Assembly (NCBI RefSeq): GCF_000373265.1
Contig: NZ_KB890762.1
Coordinates: 878,833-942,832, forward strand
Source of the DNA: Pontibacter roseus DSM 17521
Lineage (GTDB): Bacteria; Bacteroidota; Bacteroidia; Cytophagales; Hymenobacteraceae
Reading direction: 5' to 3'
Length of the DNA stretch: 64,000 bases
Part shown: positions 8,483-17,558 of the stretch, piece by piece
Numbering within the stretch: position 1 is the first letter of the stretch
Layout of the letters: every line of letters starts with the position of its first letter
Notes under the pieces: model-generated
Told to the model about the DNA's origin: nothing
The model's input: only the letters and a program-made list of their open reading frames with translations
The model's database searches: none
Translations under genes and position numbers: made by a program

Positions 8483-9316
8483 TTAATAGGTATAGCGCTC
8501 TACGAAAGGCGGCACGTGCGGGTAGGCCTGTAGCTTTGTGTTTCGTTGCGCCGGCATACCGGATGCATGGTAGGTATAGCTGTAAATCTCCTCATCGCGG
8601 AAGCCCGGGTTGTTCTCGAACAGCTTCACCCCGGGCAGGTAGTAGCCACTGTCCGCATACGGCATCGGGTTGGGCTTGTCATCGTAGCCACCCCAACGAA
8701 TGGTCATCGGCCGGCCCAGGTCCTCGGGTTTGCTACTCGTCGACCAGGCCTGCGTAAGCTCCGTCAGGTTACCCGCCGCATCGTACTTGTATTCTTCTAT
8801 CCCCAGCCTGCCATCATCAGAACGGGTATAGCTCATAGAGGTCACCTTTACCAGCTTATCGCCCCTGTACTCAAAGTTGTAGCGGTAGTTGACCAGGTTC
8901 TCGCCGTAGTAGCGAACAGCCTCCACCACTTTGTCACCCGCATAGGTATACAGCATGAAGTTGTTGCCCGCTTTAAAGTTCAGTCGCACTAGTTTGTCTC
9001 CCTCATACACCACCGTATACCCCAGATGCGCCTGGTCGGTATAACTCAACTCCACCAGCCGGTTCTGGCCGTCGTACCGGAATACCTTCGTTCCGAGCTG
9101 CTTCAGCTTGCTGTTTATGGTAACAGGTGGCGGTGTTTGGTTGGTAGGAGGTGGTGTCGTAGGTGGCGGCGGTGTGGTGGAAGGAGTACCGGTGGTTGGT
9201 TTGCCTGGTACAGTGGGCCATACTTCCTCCTTGTCGCAGGAGGTGAAAGTTAAGACGGATAATCCCATCCCAGCCAACAACAATAGCAGCTTCGGTTTAC
9301 TAGTAGACTTTTTCAT
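8483..9316 (-). CDS. Lipoprotein with Pro/Thr linker and YD-like strand repeats
   Basis: 277 residues from the Met at 9316, chosen because it is followed at once by a lipoprotein signal with Cys27 (FTSC). Residues about 40-75 are a low-complexity Pro/Thr linker (PSTTPPPPTTPPPTNQT). The rest alternates short strands of the type FRYDGQNRLVEL, YEGDKLVRL, YAGDKVVEA and YKYDAAGNLTEL, close to RHS/YD or DUF4595-type repeats. Likely surface-exposed; function unknown. The ATG at 9352 is possible but would add a non-signal leader. Confidence 0.8.
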   Translation of the reverse strand: MKKSTSKPKLLLLLAGMGLSVLTFTSCDKEEVWPTVPGKPTTGTPSTTPPPPTTPPPTNQTPPPVTINSKLKQLGTKVFRYDGQNRLVELSYTDQAHLGYTVVYEGDKLVRLNFKAGNNFMLYTYAGDKVVEAVRYYGENLVNYRYNFEYRGDKLVKVTSMSYTRSDDGRLGIEEYKYDAAGNLTELTQAWSTSSKPEDLGRPMTIRWGGYDDKPNPMPYADSGYYLPGVKLFENNPGFRDEEIYSYTYHASGMPAQRNTKLQAYPHVPPFVERYTY

Positions 9317-9655
9317 AGTTTTATTTGTAGCATATAAATTCTTCCTTAGCAACTCCTGTGCCAGAATATAGTAAAGTTGAATATTTGATATTGAATGGAT
9401 TATTAAGAAGGGAGTAGTGACGGTTGGTGTCCAGTAGTGGACGGGAGGTGTTCCGATTTGTAGCAGAGGCTGTCCGCAGAGACAGCCTTAAATGTTTACC
9501 GAAATATAAGTATTGGCGATTTTCAGAAACATACTATAGCTTCAACATATCAACTAACTCACTTTTTTATTCTGAATCGTTTCCGAAAAAATTAAAGAAT
9601 AAAAGTTTATATTGTATTTACTATATTTAATATCATCTGATAGCTTTGGAAGCTT
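9317..9655. other. Divergent intergenic region
   Basis: 339 bp between divergent genes, very AT-rich from about 9530 to 9650. It must hold promoters for both neighbours; no gene or stable hairpin seen. Confidence 0.5.
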
Positions 9656-10027
9656 ATGAAAAGACACGTACTTTTCGCCCTGTTCCTGCTTTTTGCTATA
9701 GTCTGTCAAGCTCAAACGGTATACAAGACCAGAACCGGTGCCAAATATCATGTACAGACCTGCAGATACCTGAAAAGCTCTTTTAAGACAACTGTTGCAG
9801 AGGCACGGGCTGAAGGACTTACTGCCTGTAGTGTTTGTAGACCGTCAACAGGTACTTCCACTTCGTCTTCTAATACTTTAGAGTACAGAAGTGAAACAAG
9901 TCCAACGTACCAATCCTCAGCAAGCACTAATTCTTCAAGTAGTGTACAATGTTCAGGCACTACGAAGGCTGGCGCTCGATGTAAGCGTATGACTACGAAC
10001 TCTAGTGGAAGATGCTACCAGCATTGA
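9656..10027 (+). CDS. Secreted DUF5763-type cysteine protein
   Basis: 123 residues: signal peptide to about residue 20 (CQAQ), then a metal-binding-like box YHVQTCRYLKSS...LTACSVCRP (C-x-C pairs spaced as in Ada-like zinc modules), a Ser/Thr-rich linker (about 62-95), and the DUF5763 tail QCSGTTKAGARCKRMTT...GRCYQH with three Cys and a His. Two small zinc-binding modules joined by a linker are likely. Function unknown. It lies 86 bp before the HNH restriction enzyme, same strand. Confidence 0.8.
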   Translation: MKRHVLFALFLLFAIVCQAQTVYKTRTGAKYHVQTCRYLKSSFKTTVAEARAEGLTACSVCRPSTGTSTSSSNTLEYRSETSPTYQSSASTNSSSSVQCSGTTKAGARCKRMTTNSSGRCYQH

Positions 10028-10113
10028 TAGCATAAAGAAAGAATAATTCCATCGAAGTTTCTGCCTGCAAGAGAATTTCTAGAATATCATAATAGTGAAA
10101 GATTTATCTGCTG

Positions 10114-11010
10114 ATGAAAAACTCAGACCTCATCTCCCAATTCCAAAACATCAACACCTGGAAAAGCAAGGGTACACGTGCCCCGCACAAGCCGCTGCTG
10201 ATGTTGCTGGCATTAGGTGAAATCCAGAGAGGAAACATGGGTTTTATACCTTATACCACTATTGAACCGAAACTAAAAGACCTGCTGCTCGATTTTGGAC
10301 CTCAACGGAAGACACTATACCCTAATTTCCCCTTTACCAAACTTGCCAATGACAACCTCTGGCAGTTTAACAAACCCGAATTACTGGACACGAAGCAGGA
10401 CTACACTTCTAAATTCTTACGCGAACATGACCTGCAGGGAAAATTCCCGGATGAGGTAACGTTGCAACTGAAACAAGACCCTGAGCTACTCAGAAGTATA
10501 GCCGAACTGATATTGGAGCAGAATTTTCCGGACACGCTTCATCAAGACGTATTAGATGCAGTCGGGCTGAATATTGCTGCGGTTGCTGCAACCAATCAGA
10601 GTTTGAAGACAGCAAGGAAGCGGGACCCACATTTCAGGGAAAGCATACTGAAAGCCTACGAATACCAGTGCGCCGTTTGTGGGTTTGGAGTGCGGTTGAA
10701 GCACAAAATATTGGCACTTGAAGCGGCCCATATCATGTGGCATCAGGCAGGGGGACCAGATGAAGAAGTCAATGGCCTGGCACTTTGTGCCACACACCAT
10801 AAGCTTTTTGATTTAGGAGCTTTCACCATCAATGCTGACTTGCGGATGCTTGTTTCCGATGAAGTGAACGGCTTTGGGGCAAATGAATGGCTCCTTCAGC
10901 ACCACGGCAAATCCATCAACCCTCCCCAAAAGAAATCATTTTACCCCGACCCGGAATTCACCATCTGGCATGTGAACGAAGTGTTCAAAGGCAGCTATAG
11001 GGAGGTATAA
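10114..11010 (+). CDS. Phosphorothioated-DNA-binding HNH restriction endonuclease (type IV)
   Basis: 298 residues. The N-terminal half (about 1-150) starts RAPHKPLLMLLALG, the signature of the SBD domain of ScoMcrA-like enzymes that recognise sulfur-modified DNA. The C-terminal half is an HNH nuclease: C186-x2-C189, LEAAHI with H206, N220, and C225-ATHH with H229. Proteins of this build cut phosphorothioate-modified foreign DNA. No dnd genes are in the window, consistent with a stand-alone type IV role. A strong hairpin terminator follows at 11133. Confidence 0.88.
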   Translation: MKNSDLISQFQNINTWKSKGTRAPHKPLLMLLALGEIQRGNMGFIPYTTIEPKLKDLLLDFGPQRKTLYPNFPFTKLANDNLWQFNKPELLDTKQDYTSKFLREHDLQGKFPDEVTLQLKQDPELLRSIAELILEQNFPDTLHQDVLDAVGLNIAAVAATNQSLKTARKRDPHFRESILKAYEYQCAVCGFGVRLKHKILALEAAHIMWHQAGGPDEEVNGLALCATHHKLFDLGAFTINADLRMLVSDEVNGFGANEWLLQHHGKSINPPQKKSFYPDPEFTIWHVNEVFKGSYREV

Positions 11011-11132
11011 GTCTAGCCATAACCACGGCTAGTTACTTGCTCAAGCTTGCAGCTCGTGCTCCAACTCATCCATGCAGATGGACCTGCTTGAATAAGATGT
11101 ACGAACTGTAAACTCACACTAGCTTAGGATGC

Positions 11133-11165
11133 AAAAAGCCTCTCCATAAATGGAGAGGCTTTTAT
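11133..11165. terminator. Bidirectional hairpin terminator
   Basis: AAAAAGCCTCTCC-ATAAAT-GGAGAGGCTTTT forms a strong stem with T-runs on both strands, between the convergent HNH and metallopeptidase genes. Confidence 0.9.
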
Positions 11166-11189
11166 TGCTACTACTCTATAGCTCTCAAT

Positions 11190-12092
11190 CTACAACTCGG
11201 TAGCGTTGAAGGTATCGCCTTGATTTACATCACCAGTCTCATAGCCTTTTCTAAACCAGCGCACCCGCTGAGCGGAGGTGCCGTGCGTGAAGGAGTCTGG
11301 TACCACCCTTCCGGTGGCCTGCTTTTGCAGGCGGTCATCGCCAATGGCACTGGCTGCATTCAGGGCTTCTTCCAGGTCTCCGGGCTCCAGCACTCCTTTT
11401 GCTTTCTGGGTATGATGTGCCCACACACCAGCATAAAAATCAGCCTGCAGTTCTACCCGTACCATGAGTTGGTTGAATTCTGTTTGGGATAACTGCCCGC
11501 GCATGGCATTTACCTGGTCCATGGTACCCGTGAGTTTCTGCACATGGTGGCCCACCTCATGGCCCACCACATAGGCCTGCGCAAAGTCTCCTTCAGCACC
11601 CAGTTTGCGTTCCATCTCGCCAAAAAAGCTCAGGTCGATGTACAGTTTCTCATCGCCTGGGCAGTAAAATGGTCCTGTGGCCGAAGAGGCGAGTCCACAG
11701 GCTGAGTTTACCTGGTCCGAAAACAGCACCAGGGTAGGCTCTCTGTAGCCTTGCACAATCTTGTTCCAGACATCTTCGGTATCTGCCAGTACTACAGCCG
11801 TCTGCTCGGCCAGCGCCTGTTCCTCCGGGCTTGGTTGGTAGTCTGTTGATTGTGCGTACTGCGGTTCACCACCCACAAACTGTTGCAGGAGCGTTAGGGG
11901 ATTGGTACCTGTCAGAAATAAGATGAGCGCCAGCACTGCTACTATTATCAATCCCGTTTTCGAGAAGAGGAGCCGGAACAAAGGGATGAGCAGCATAGGA
12001 CTGATGCCCCTGCCGCCCCCTCCAAAACCGCCTGCTGATTGACCTCTACGGTCTTCTATATTGGTGCTTTTTCGTCTGCCTTGCCATTTCAT
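11190..12092 (-). CDS. YpfJ-type neutral zinc metallopeptidase
   Basis: 300 residues. A cytoplasmic basic, Gly-rich head (1-30) precedes one membrane helix (about 46-62) and an external domain with the zinc site H178-E-V-G-H182 in VVGHEVGHH. ACGLASSATGPFYCPGDEKLYIDLSFF and ELQADFYAGVW complete the YpfJ/putative neutral zinc peptidase pattern. The family's substrates are unknown. A TATACTTTC box lies at 12152-12160 on the minus strand, about 60 bp upstream. Confidence 0.92.
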   Translation of the reverse strand: MKWQGRRKSTNIEDRRGQSAGGFGGGGRGISPMLLIPLFRLLFSKTGLIIVAVLALILFLTGTNPLTLLQQFVGGEPQYAQSTDYQPSPEEQALAEQTAVVLADTEDVWNKIVQGYREPTLVLFSDQVNSACGLASSATGPFYCPGDEKLYIDLSFFGEMERKLGAEGDFAQAYVVGHEVGHHVQKLTGTMDQVNAMRGQLSQTEFNQLMVRVELQADFYAGVWAHHTQKAKGVLEPGDLEEALNAASAIGDDRLQKQATGRVVPDSFTHGTSAQRVRWFRKGYETGDVNQGDTFNATEL

Positions 12093-12252
12093 AGTAATCT
12101 TTTTTAAGGAAGTGGATGATGGTTGGTTTATTTGTTTTCTACCTTGCTGTTGAAAGTATATACCGATATTCGCGGTTTAACGGTGGGCAGCTTCACTTAG
12201 ATACGCATAAGTTGAACAGAACGCCTATACCGATGCTTTCACCGTATAGTAC

Positions 12253-12594
12253 ATGGCTTTACAGCTTATACCACCTATGACAAAACAAGCGCAATACACC
12301 GGCTTTGCCCGCGAGATATTCAGCCAGTACCTCGACAAGCAGATTGATTTGGACGTCCTTATAACTCGGCTCCGGGATATGGAACTGCAGGTAATGTCGG
12401 ATGCCGATGACGAGGAGGAAGAAGAAACCGGTAAGCGCCTGTGGTTCCGCTTTTTCGAGGGTGACACCCTGGCTACCACCATCAGCGACATTGAGAAGGA
12501 CCTGGCCGACACCTCCCACCCCAATGCCGACATCCTGCTGCGGGGCATTACCTTCGGGCTACAGACCGATGAGTTGGAGGTGCATTATTCCTGA
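12253..12594 (+). CDS. Small acidic hypothetical protein
   Basis: 113 residues with no signal peptide; a very acidic stretch DADDEEEEE lies near residues 51-59. I do not recognise the family. The start could also be the Met at 12277. It sits alone between the divergent metallopeptidase and the barrel protein at 12668. Confidence 0.65.
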   Translation: MALQLIPPMTKQAQYTGFAREIFSQYLDKQIDLDVLITRLRDMELQVMSDADDEEEEETGKRLWFRFFEGDTLATTISDIEKDLADTSHPNADILLRGITFGLQTDELEVHYS

Positions 12595-12667
12595 ATTTCA
12601 GGTATAGCATTTATCTTATAAACTATTATCCGTATAAGGGGTATCAGGTATAGCCTTATTCCTTTAC

Positions 12668-13390
12668 ATGAAACAGTTTCTACTCTTCTTCGCCTTTGTG
12701 GCGGTATGTGCGCAGCCGCTATTTGCGCAGCAGGAAACTCCTCCGGCAGGCGGACCGGATTTGACCTTGCATTTCGGAATCTACCACGGCGGCTCGGGCC
12801 GCTCCATCGTCCGGCAGTTCCAGGACAGCGGATTCGGAGAAGAAGGGACTTCCAGTGCTTTTTTTGGGCCGGAGGAAAACCCGGTAAGAAGCGAAGGGTC
12901 GGTACAGTTGGGTGTGCTGTTCCCAATCCGGCAGAACTTCCGCGCCAAAGGTCTGCTCCTGTACCGGGATACCGAGGTGGAGGGCACGGCCATCTTTTTT
13001 GAACCCCTCTTGCTCAACACATCAGTGCTGACGGCGGCTGCCTTGGGCTACCTGCCCCTACCCTCTCGGCTTTTCAGGCTGGGCGTTGGTCCGGCCGTTC
13101 ATGTGGCTAGTTCCAAGCTGGAGTATGGTGGAGCGGAGCAGGCCGAAGAAAATGGCGCCAAGGTGGGATTTGCCCTGGAAGGCGGTTTCAGCTTTCCGGC
13201 CAACAAGCGCTTCTATGCCGACCTCCAGGCGCAGTATATGTTTGTGGGCAAAACCGACTTGGGCAGCTATAACTATACAGCCACCATCACCGAGAACAGC
13301 ACCCAATCTAAGTCAGTTGACCTCAGCAGCACCAAACTCAGCACCTTCACCCTGAGTCTAGGCGTAGGCTACCGGCTGTACAAAATGTGA
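12668..13390 (+). CDS. Outer-membrane beta-barrel protein, hypothetical
   Basis: 240 residues with a signal peptide (ends LFAQQ). Alternating strands (TLHFGIYHGG, VQLGVLFPIR, LLLYRDTEV, GVGPAVHV, FALEGGF, YADLQAQYMFVG) end in LSLGVGYRLYKM, which fits a small outer-membrane barrel. No family recognised. CAGGTATAGC copies lie just upstream at about 12600 and 12649. Confidence 0.8.
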   Translation: MKQFLLFFAFVAVCAQPLFAQQETPPAGGPDLTLHFGIYHGGSGRSIVRQFQDSGFGEEGTSSAFFGPEENPVRSEGSVQLGVLFPIRQNFRAKGLLLYRDTEVEGTAIFFEPLLLNTSVLTAAALGYLPLPSRLFRLGVGPAVHVASSKLEYGGAEQAEENGAKVGFALEGGFSFPANKRFYADLQAQYMFVGKTDLGSYNYTATITENSTQSKSVDLSSTKLSTFTLSLGVGYRLYKM

Positions 13391-13469
13391 CGGGTTATCC
13401 TATCCTTTGGTAGTCTCCTGCAGTTTATTTCTGTTGTTCGTTTCCATTCCTGTCGGTTTCCATATAGGT

Positions 13470-13680
13470 TCTGTCATTTCGACGAAAGGAGAAATCTTAT
13501 ACTCTTCCGGTCGCGAATCCAGCGCCAGCGTAGGTGCGGCTTTTCTGTGAGCAACAAGTGAAGGATACCGAGGACAACGCCAGGTGCAGATTGGCTCGCA
13601 TGTCTCACCGCCCGTTCCCGCTACGCTCGCACGGGCGGTGGCTGTGGTAACAGATTCCTCCTTTCGTCGGAATGACAGAG
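13470..13680. repeat. Repeat A copy 2 (MITE/REP-like)
   Basis: Ends TCTGTCATTTCGACGAAAGG and CCTTTCGTCGGAATGACAGA pair with each other; the interior has AATCCAGCGCCAGCG and TGCGGCTTTTCTG plus the CGTTCCCGCTACGCTCG segment shared with copy 1. No gene inside. Confidence 0.88.
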
Positions 13681-13831
13681 GAGAAAGTCCCTCCTTTGAA
13701 GTCAGCAAGCTATCGTTCCAAGTCTTCCTCTTGAGAGAAGCTAGGGTTGTATCAATCGTGCACAGGTATACCTGAATTGCCGGCCACCATAACGGTTCCA
13801 ACACCTAAGGGGATAGCGGCGGCTGCCTTGT

Positions 13832-13872
13832 AAACAGGTATAGCCATTTAACACCGGCTATACCTGTTTTGC
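13832..13872. terminator. Hairpin built from paired AGGTATAG motifs
   Basis: AAACAGGTATAGCC and GGCTATACCTGTTT are perfect inverted copies with a 10-base loop, followed by TTTT. It looks like a rho-independent terminator whose stem is an inverted pair of the window-wide iterated motif. Confidence 0.75.
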
Positions 13873-13931
13873 ATGCGCCGGGAATAGGACGATTTTTCAG
13901 AAGAAACACTATATAGTTATCTGCCTATCTG

Positions 13932-13939
13932 TATATTTG
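13932..13939 (+). promoter_or_regulatory. Candidate -7 promoter element
   Basis: TATATTTG matches the Bacteroidota TAnnTTTG -7 consensus exactly, 41 bp before the ATG at 13980. I do not see a good TTTG -33 element at the usual spacing. Confidence 0.4.
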
Positions 13940-13979
13940 CGGTTCTTACATCCTGTGTTCCTCCTACCATTGGCCGCCT

Positions 13980-15818
13980 ATGAAACGACTTTTACGCCTG
14001 CTCTTTCTCTCATTGCCATGCCTGCTGCTGGGCTGCGACTACGGTCCCTCAGGCAGCAACTTCAAAGACATCAACCCCGACCCGGAAGTCATTGCTGATA
14101 TCACCCTGCACGAGCAGGAGGATACGGTGGTGGCGCGGGGAAACCTGAACCTCTTCTTCAAGCTGTTCCTGCCCGGACGCGAGTTCTACGGCCACAAGCT
14201 GGAGCTGGACGGCAAGCTGCTCTCGGAGTCCACTGGCTCCGGTGGCTATTATTTCGAGTCAGAGAAATTCACGGATGGTTACCACGTGCTCAAATATTCT
14301 GCCTACGCCAACTCCGGCACTGGCAGCCTCGCCGACAGGTATAGGGCCGAAATGGTGGTAGTGTCCCGCACCTGGGTCGTGCTCGTGGACAATGCCTCGC
14401 CGGCCGTGCCTGTCATCACGAGCATCAAACCCGAAGATGGGCAGCTACGCATCTCCTGGAAACCCTTCAAAGGCCGCTGGTTCAAATCCATGGAGCTGCG
14501 CCGCCAGACAAACGACTCGGAGTACCGGACACTGGCCACTTTCAGCAACCCCAACGACACCACCTGGCTCGACAACTCCTACATTGGCGGCCTGGCATCC
14601 TATAACATAGTGGTGCACCTGGAAGAGAAACAGTATACCGACGGCACAGCCGGCCCCGCCACCTCCTTCCACCATCCTTTGCCAGCACTGCTGAGCACGA
14701 CCTACAACGCGGCGAACGAAGCGACCCTCACCTTCAGCTCCACGCCTTTTTACAAGAACTTCGAATACTACCACCTGAGCACCCAGGATGGCCATTTCAC
14801 CTTCCAGAGTTATGAGGTGAAGGATACGGTGAAGACCTTCCCTGACCCCGGCTTCGGAAAAGACTTCTACAGCAGCCTGGCGACCAAGCCCAAAAACATC
14901 AATTACCACCATCTGCATGAAAGGCCCACTTCCTGGTTCCACATACCCGGGCGGGGCAAAGCCTGGGGACCATACCACGATGCCCTGATACAGCGTAGCG
15001 TGGGAACAGACCGCTTCTACGTCTGGAACCAAGGTACGCTGCACCTGGTAGATGCCACCACCATGGAGGTCCTGCACAAAAGGGATGTAGGCGCCACGAC
15101 TAGAGAAGCCAATTTTCCACAGGGTGCTTTCTCAGTGAACGGCCGCCAAGCCTACCTGATTCTGAACAACGACATCCACCAGTTGGACCCGGCCACCCTT
15201 CGGACCACGCGCATCTATAAGCTGCGCGATTTGCTGCCATACGTCAGCTACTACACCAAAGGCATCAGCGTGAGCAACGACAACCGCCTGCTCATTGCGT
15301 CGCCCATAGGTTGGGACTCAGGACGTGACACGGTATACGTAGTGGACATGAATACCCGGAAGCTCCTCACTAAAATAGCAACTGATAACGGAGCCCGCTA
15401 CGCCGCCCTCAGCCCTGACGGAAAAGCCATGCGCGTGTACCCCTACCTCTACGCAGAGCAGCCAGACGGCACCTGGCAGCCGCACACTCGCACCTCGAAT
15501 TACACCAGCGATTTCAGGTTCCACCCGACCAAACCCTGGTACACAGTGAAAGAAGAACGCATGGTCAGCTTCTACTCCATCCAGACAGGTGCCAAGATGA
15601 AGACCCTGACCACCGAAACGACATATGGGCGCCATGAGATAGACCCCGCCTCCGGATACTTGTATGAGAACACGGAAACCTTCCCAGCCCAGCGGCACCT
15701 GCACATCTACAACATTGAGACAGGTCAGCTGGTGCGCAAGCTGAAACTGGCTCCTGATGTGACGGCCTTTGTGTACAAAGACAGGATTTTCTCACCCGAA
15801 CGCTACATTCCCCTCTAA
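13980..15818 (+). CDS. Large lipoprotein, Ig/FN3-like part plus beta-propeller-like part
   Basis: 612 residues; lipobox LLLGC19. Residues about 45-135 look like an Ig-type beta-sandwich, about 140-225 like an FN3 module (PAVPVITSIKPEDGQLRISWKPF), and about 340-600 like a YVTN/WD-type propeller (FYVWNQGTLHLVDATTMEVL, YVVDMNTRKLL, FYSIQTGAKMKTL, IYNIETGQLVRKL). Function unknown; probably exposed at the outer membrane. It ends 3 bp before the barrel gene at 15822, so the two are an operon and may form a lipoprotein-barrel pair. Confidence 0.8.
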   Translation: MKRLLRLLFLSLPCLLLGCDYGPSGSNFKDINPDPEVIADITLHEQEDTVVARGNLNLFFKLFLPGREFYGHKLELDGKLLSESTGSGGYYFESEKFTDGYHVLKYSAYANSGTGSLADRYRAEMVVVSRTWVVLVDNASPAVPVITSIKPEDGQLRISWKPFKGRWFKSMELRRQTNDSEYRTLATFSNPNDTTWLDNSYIGGLASYNIVVHLEEKQYTDGTAGPATSFHHPLPALLSTTYNAANEATLTFSSTPFYKNFEYYHLSTQDGHFTFQSYEVKDTVKTFPDPGFGKDFYSSLATKPKNINYHHLHERPTSWFHIPGRGKAWGPYHDALIQRSVGTDRFYVWNQGTLHLVDATTMEVLHKRDVGATTREANFPQGAFSVNGRQAYLILNNDIHQLDPATLRTTRIYKLRDLLPYVSYYTKGISVSNDNRLLIASPIGWDSGRDTVYVVDMNTRKLLTKIATDNGARYAALSPDGKAMRVYPYLYAEQPDGTWQPHTRTSNYTSDFRFHPTKPWYTVKEERMVSFYSIQTGAKMKTLTTETTYGRHEIDPASGYLYENTETFPAQRHLHIYNIETGQLVRKLKLAPDVTAFVYKDRIFSPERYIPL

Positions 15819-15821
15819 GCT

Positions 15822-16541
15822 ATGCGACACTTTTCTTTTTCTATCCTGGTTGTCCTGTTACTCTTAATGGTTGGCAAGGCAGTGGCACAACCCACCCTAT
15901 ACCTGGAGCCGCGGTTGGGCTACGGCTCCTTCAGCATGAAGCACATGCAGGAGTTCCAGCAGACGCTTATGGATGGAATTCTGGTGGATGCCGAAGCCAC
16001 AGATGAGTTTGGGGCTTATTTCCAATTTGGCCTGAACGTGGTGGGCTACCTGAGCGAGCACAGCCGGGCCGGTCTTTTCTTGGAACGGGGTTCTACGGGT
16101 GGCCGCGTCATCTACGAAGACTATTCTGGCGAGATACGGTATGACTCCTTTGTGAGCTATAATGCGCTGGGCCTCCTGTATTATATACAGAAGCCGTTTG
16201 GTGCTGGTCCGCTCCATTGGGTGGCCGGTGCCGAGACCAACTTTTTCATGAGCCGGCTGAAAGTGGCAGGCTATACCCGCATTTACGAAAGCTCCGATTC
16301 AAGCGAGGAAAAATTCAACTCCTTTGGGCTCGGCCTGAAGCCCTACCTGGGTCTGCAGTACCCGGTGCGCAACTTTCCGGTGCAGCTCACCCTGGGCTAC
16401 CTGGCCAGTATGAACGGACCGTTCCATGTGCCGGGCAACCCCGACCACTACCTGGTGCGGAATCACAACAACGACAAACTCACTCCTAACTGGAGCGGTG
16501 TGCGGCTGAATTTGAGTGTTTCTATACCCATCAGCAGGTAA
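15822..16541 (+). CDS. Outer-membrane beta-barrel protein, partner of the upstream lipoprotein
   Basis: 239 residues with a signal peptide (ends KAVAQP). It has barrel-type strands (LYLEPRLGYGSF, FQFGLNVVGYL, YNALGLLYYI, GLGLKPYLGLQYP, VQLTLGYLASM) and ends in SVSIPISR. No conserved domain recognised. It follows the propeller lipoprotein by 3 bp. Confidence 0.8.
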   Translation: MRHFSFSILVVLLLLMVGKAVAQPTLYLEPRLGYGSFSMKHMQEFQQTLMDGILVDAEATDEFGAYFQFGLNVVGYLSEHSRAGLFLERGSTGGRVIYEDYSGEIRYDSFVSYNALGLLYYIQKPFGAGPLHWVAGAETNFFMSRLKVAGYTRIYESSDSSEEKFNSFGLGLKPYLGLQYPVRNFPVQLTLGYLASMNGPFHVPGNPDHYLVRNHNNDKLTPNWSGVRLNLSVSIPISR

Positions 16542-16554
16542 GGGTGATGCCGCC

Positions 16555-17449
16555 TCACCGGTGCTCGGTATACCTGTTAGGCGGTAGCAACTCTCGTAGG
16601 GTTTGCATTTCCTGCTGGCTCAACGCAACCGACGATGCCGCTGCCAACGCATCTTCCAGTTGCTCCTTGGTCCGGATGCCGAGCACGGCCGAACTCACCA
16701 CCGGATGGTGCAGCACGTACCGCACCGCCACCTCAGCGAGCTTGCGTTTTGTGCCCGCCACACCCTGCACAGCCTCGGCTGCCTGTCGCACCTGCTCGGA
16801 GGTATAGCCCAGGTAATCTTTGGCAGGCTTCCCGGCCAGAAGCCCCTGCGCCAAGCTGCCGCGTGCCAGTACCCCAATCTGGTGCTGCTGCAACTGGTCC
16901 AGCACCGTCTCCTCAGGCCTGCGGTCCAGCAGGCTGTATTGCAGCATGACACTGGTGATGTCGGAGCGTTTTATATATTTGCGTATGACGTTGGGCCGGA
17001 TGGAGGAGATGCCGTAGTACCTGATTTTGCCTTGCTCCTTCAGTAGCTCGAACGCTTCAATCGTTTCGTCCATGGGGTCGTCTATGGTGCCGCCGTGCAA
17101 TTGGTAGAGGTCGATGTAGTCGGTTTGCAGGCGATGCAGGCTTGCCTCCGCCGCCTGCAGAATGTAGGCTTTGCTCGGGTTCCAGTCCCAGCCGCTGCCA
17201 TCGGGCCGCCACTGGTTGCCCACTTTGGTGGCGATGATGACCTTCGCGCATACCTCGGAATGCCTTTCCCACGGTCTCCTCATTCTGCCCTTTGTCGTAC
17301 AGGTCAGCCGTATCAAAGTAATTGATGCCTTTGTCCAATGCCTGGCGCAGCAGTTTGGCATTGTCGGAGTCGCTGTTGCCCAGCGACATGCAGCCAAAGC
17401 TGATTTCACTCACCCGCAGGTCTGATTTTCCGAGTTGGTTATACTTCAT
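16555..17449 (-). pseudogene. Aldo/keto reductase split by a frameshift
   Basis: The N-terminal part (from the ATG at 17449) reads MKYNQLGKSDLRVSEISFGC, FDTADLYDKGQNEETVGKAF, including the NADPH-enzyme Asp and Tyr. Near 17240-17250 the frame breaks (..GMREGHHR) and the family sequence continues in another frame as AKVIIATKVGNQW to the end at 16555, with YIDLYQLHGG, YYGISS and GVLARGSLAQGLL. Two missing bases in the GCGCGAAGGTC segment would restore one 298-residue protein. Either a real inactivating mutation, programmed shift, or sequencing error. Confidence 0.85.
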
Positions 17450-17558
17450 AGTTTTCTCTATATTCGGCTTTGTAACAATTATCTACACTATAAGCTACTC
17501 TGGAAACAGCCAATGGTTCTGGAATAGTGATTCACCGACACAAACAACAAACATAACA

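Noticed and set aside
17322-17558. N-terminal extension of the MaoC protein
   Set aside because: The extra 79 codons overlap the divergent aldo/keto reductase start and have no MaoC similarity; the ATG at 17559 is a better start.
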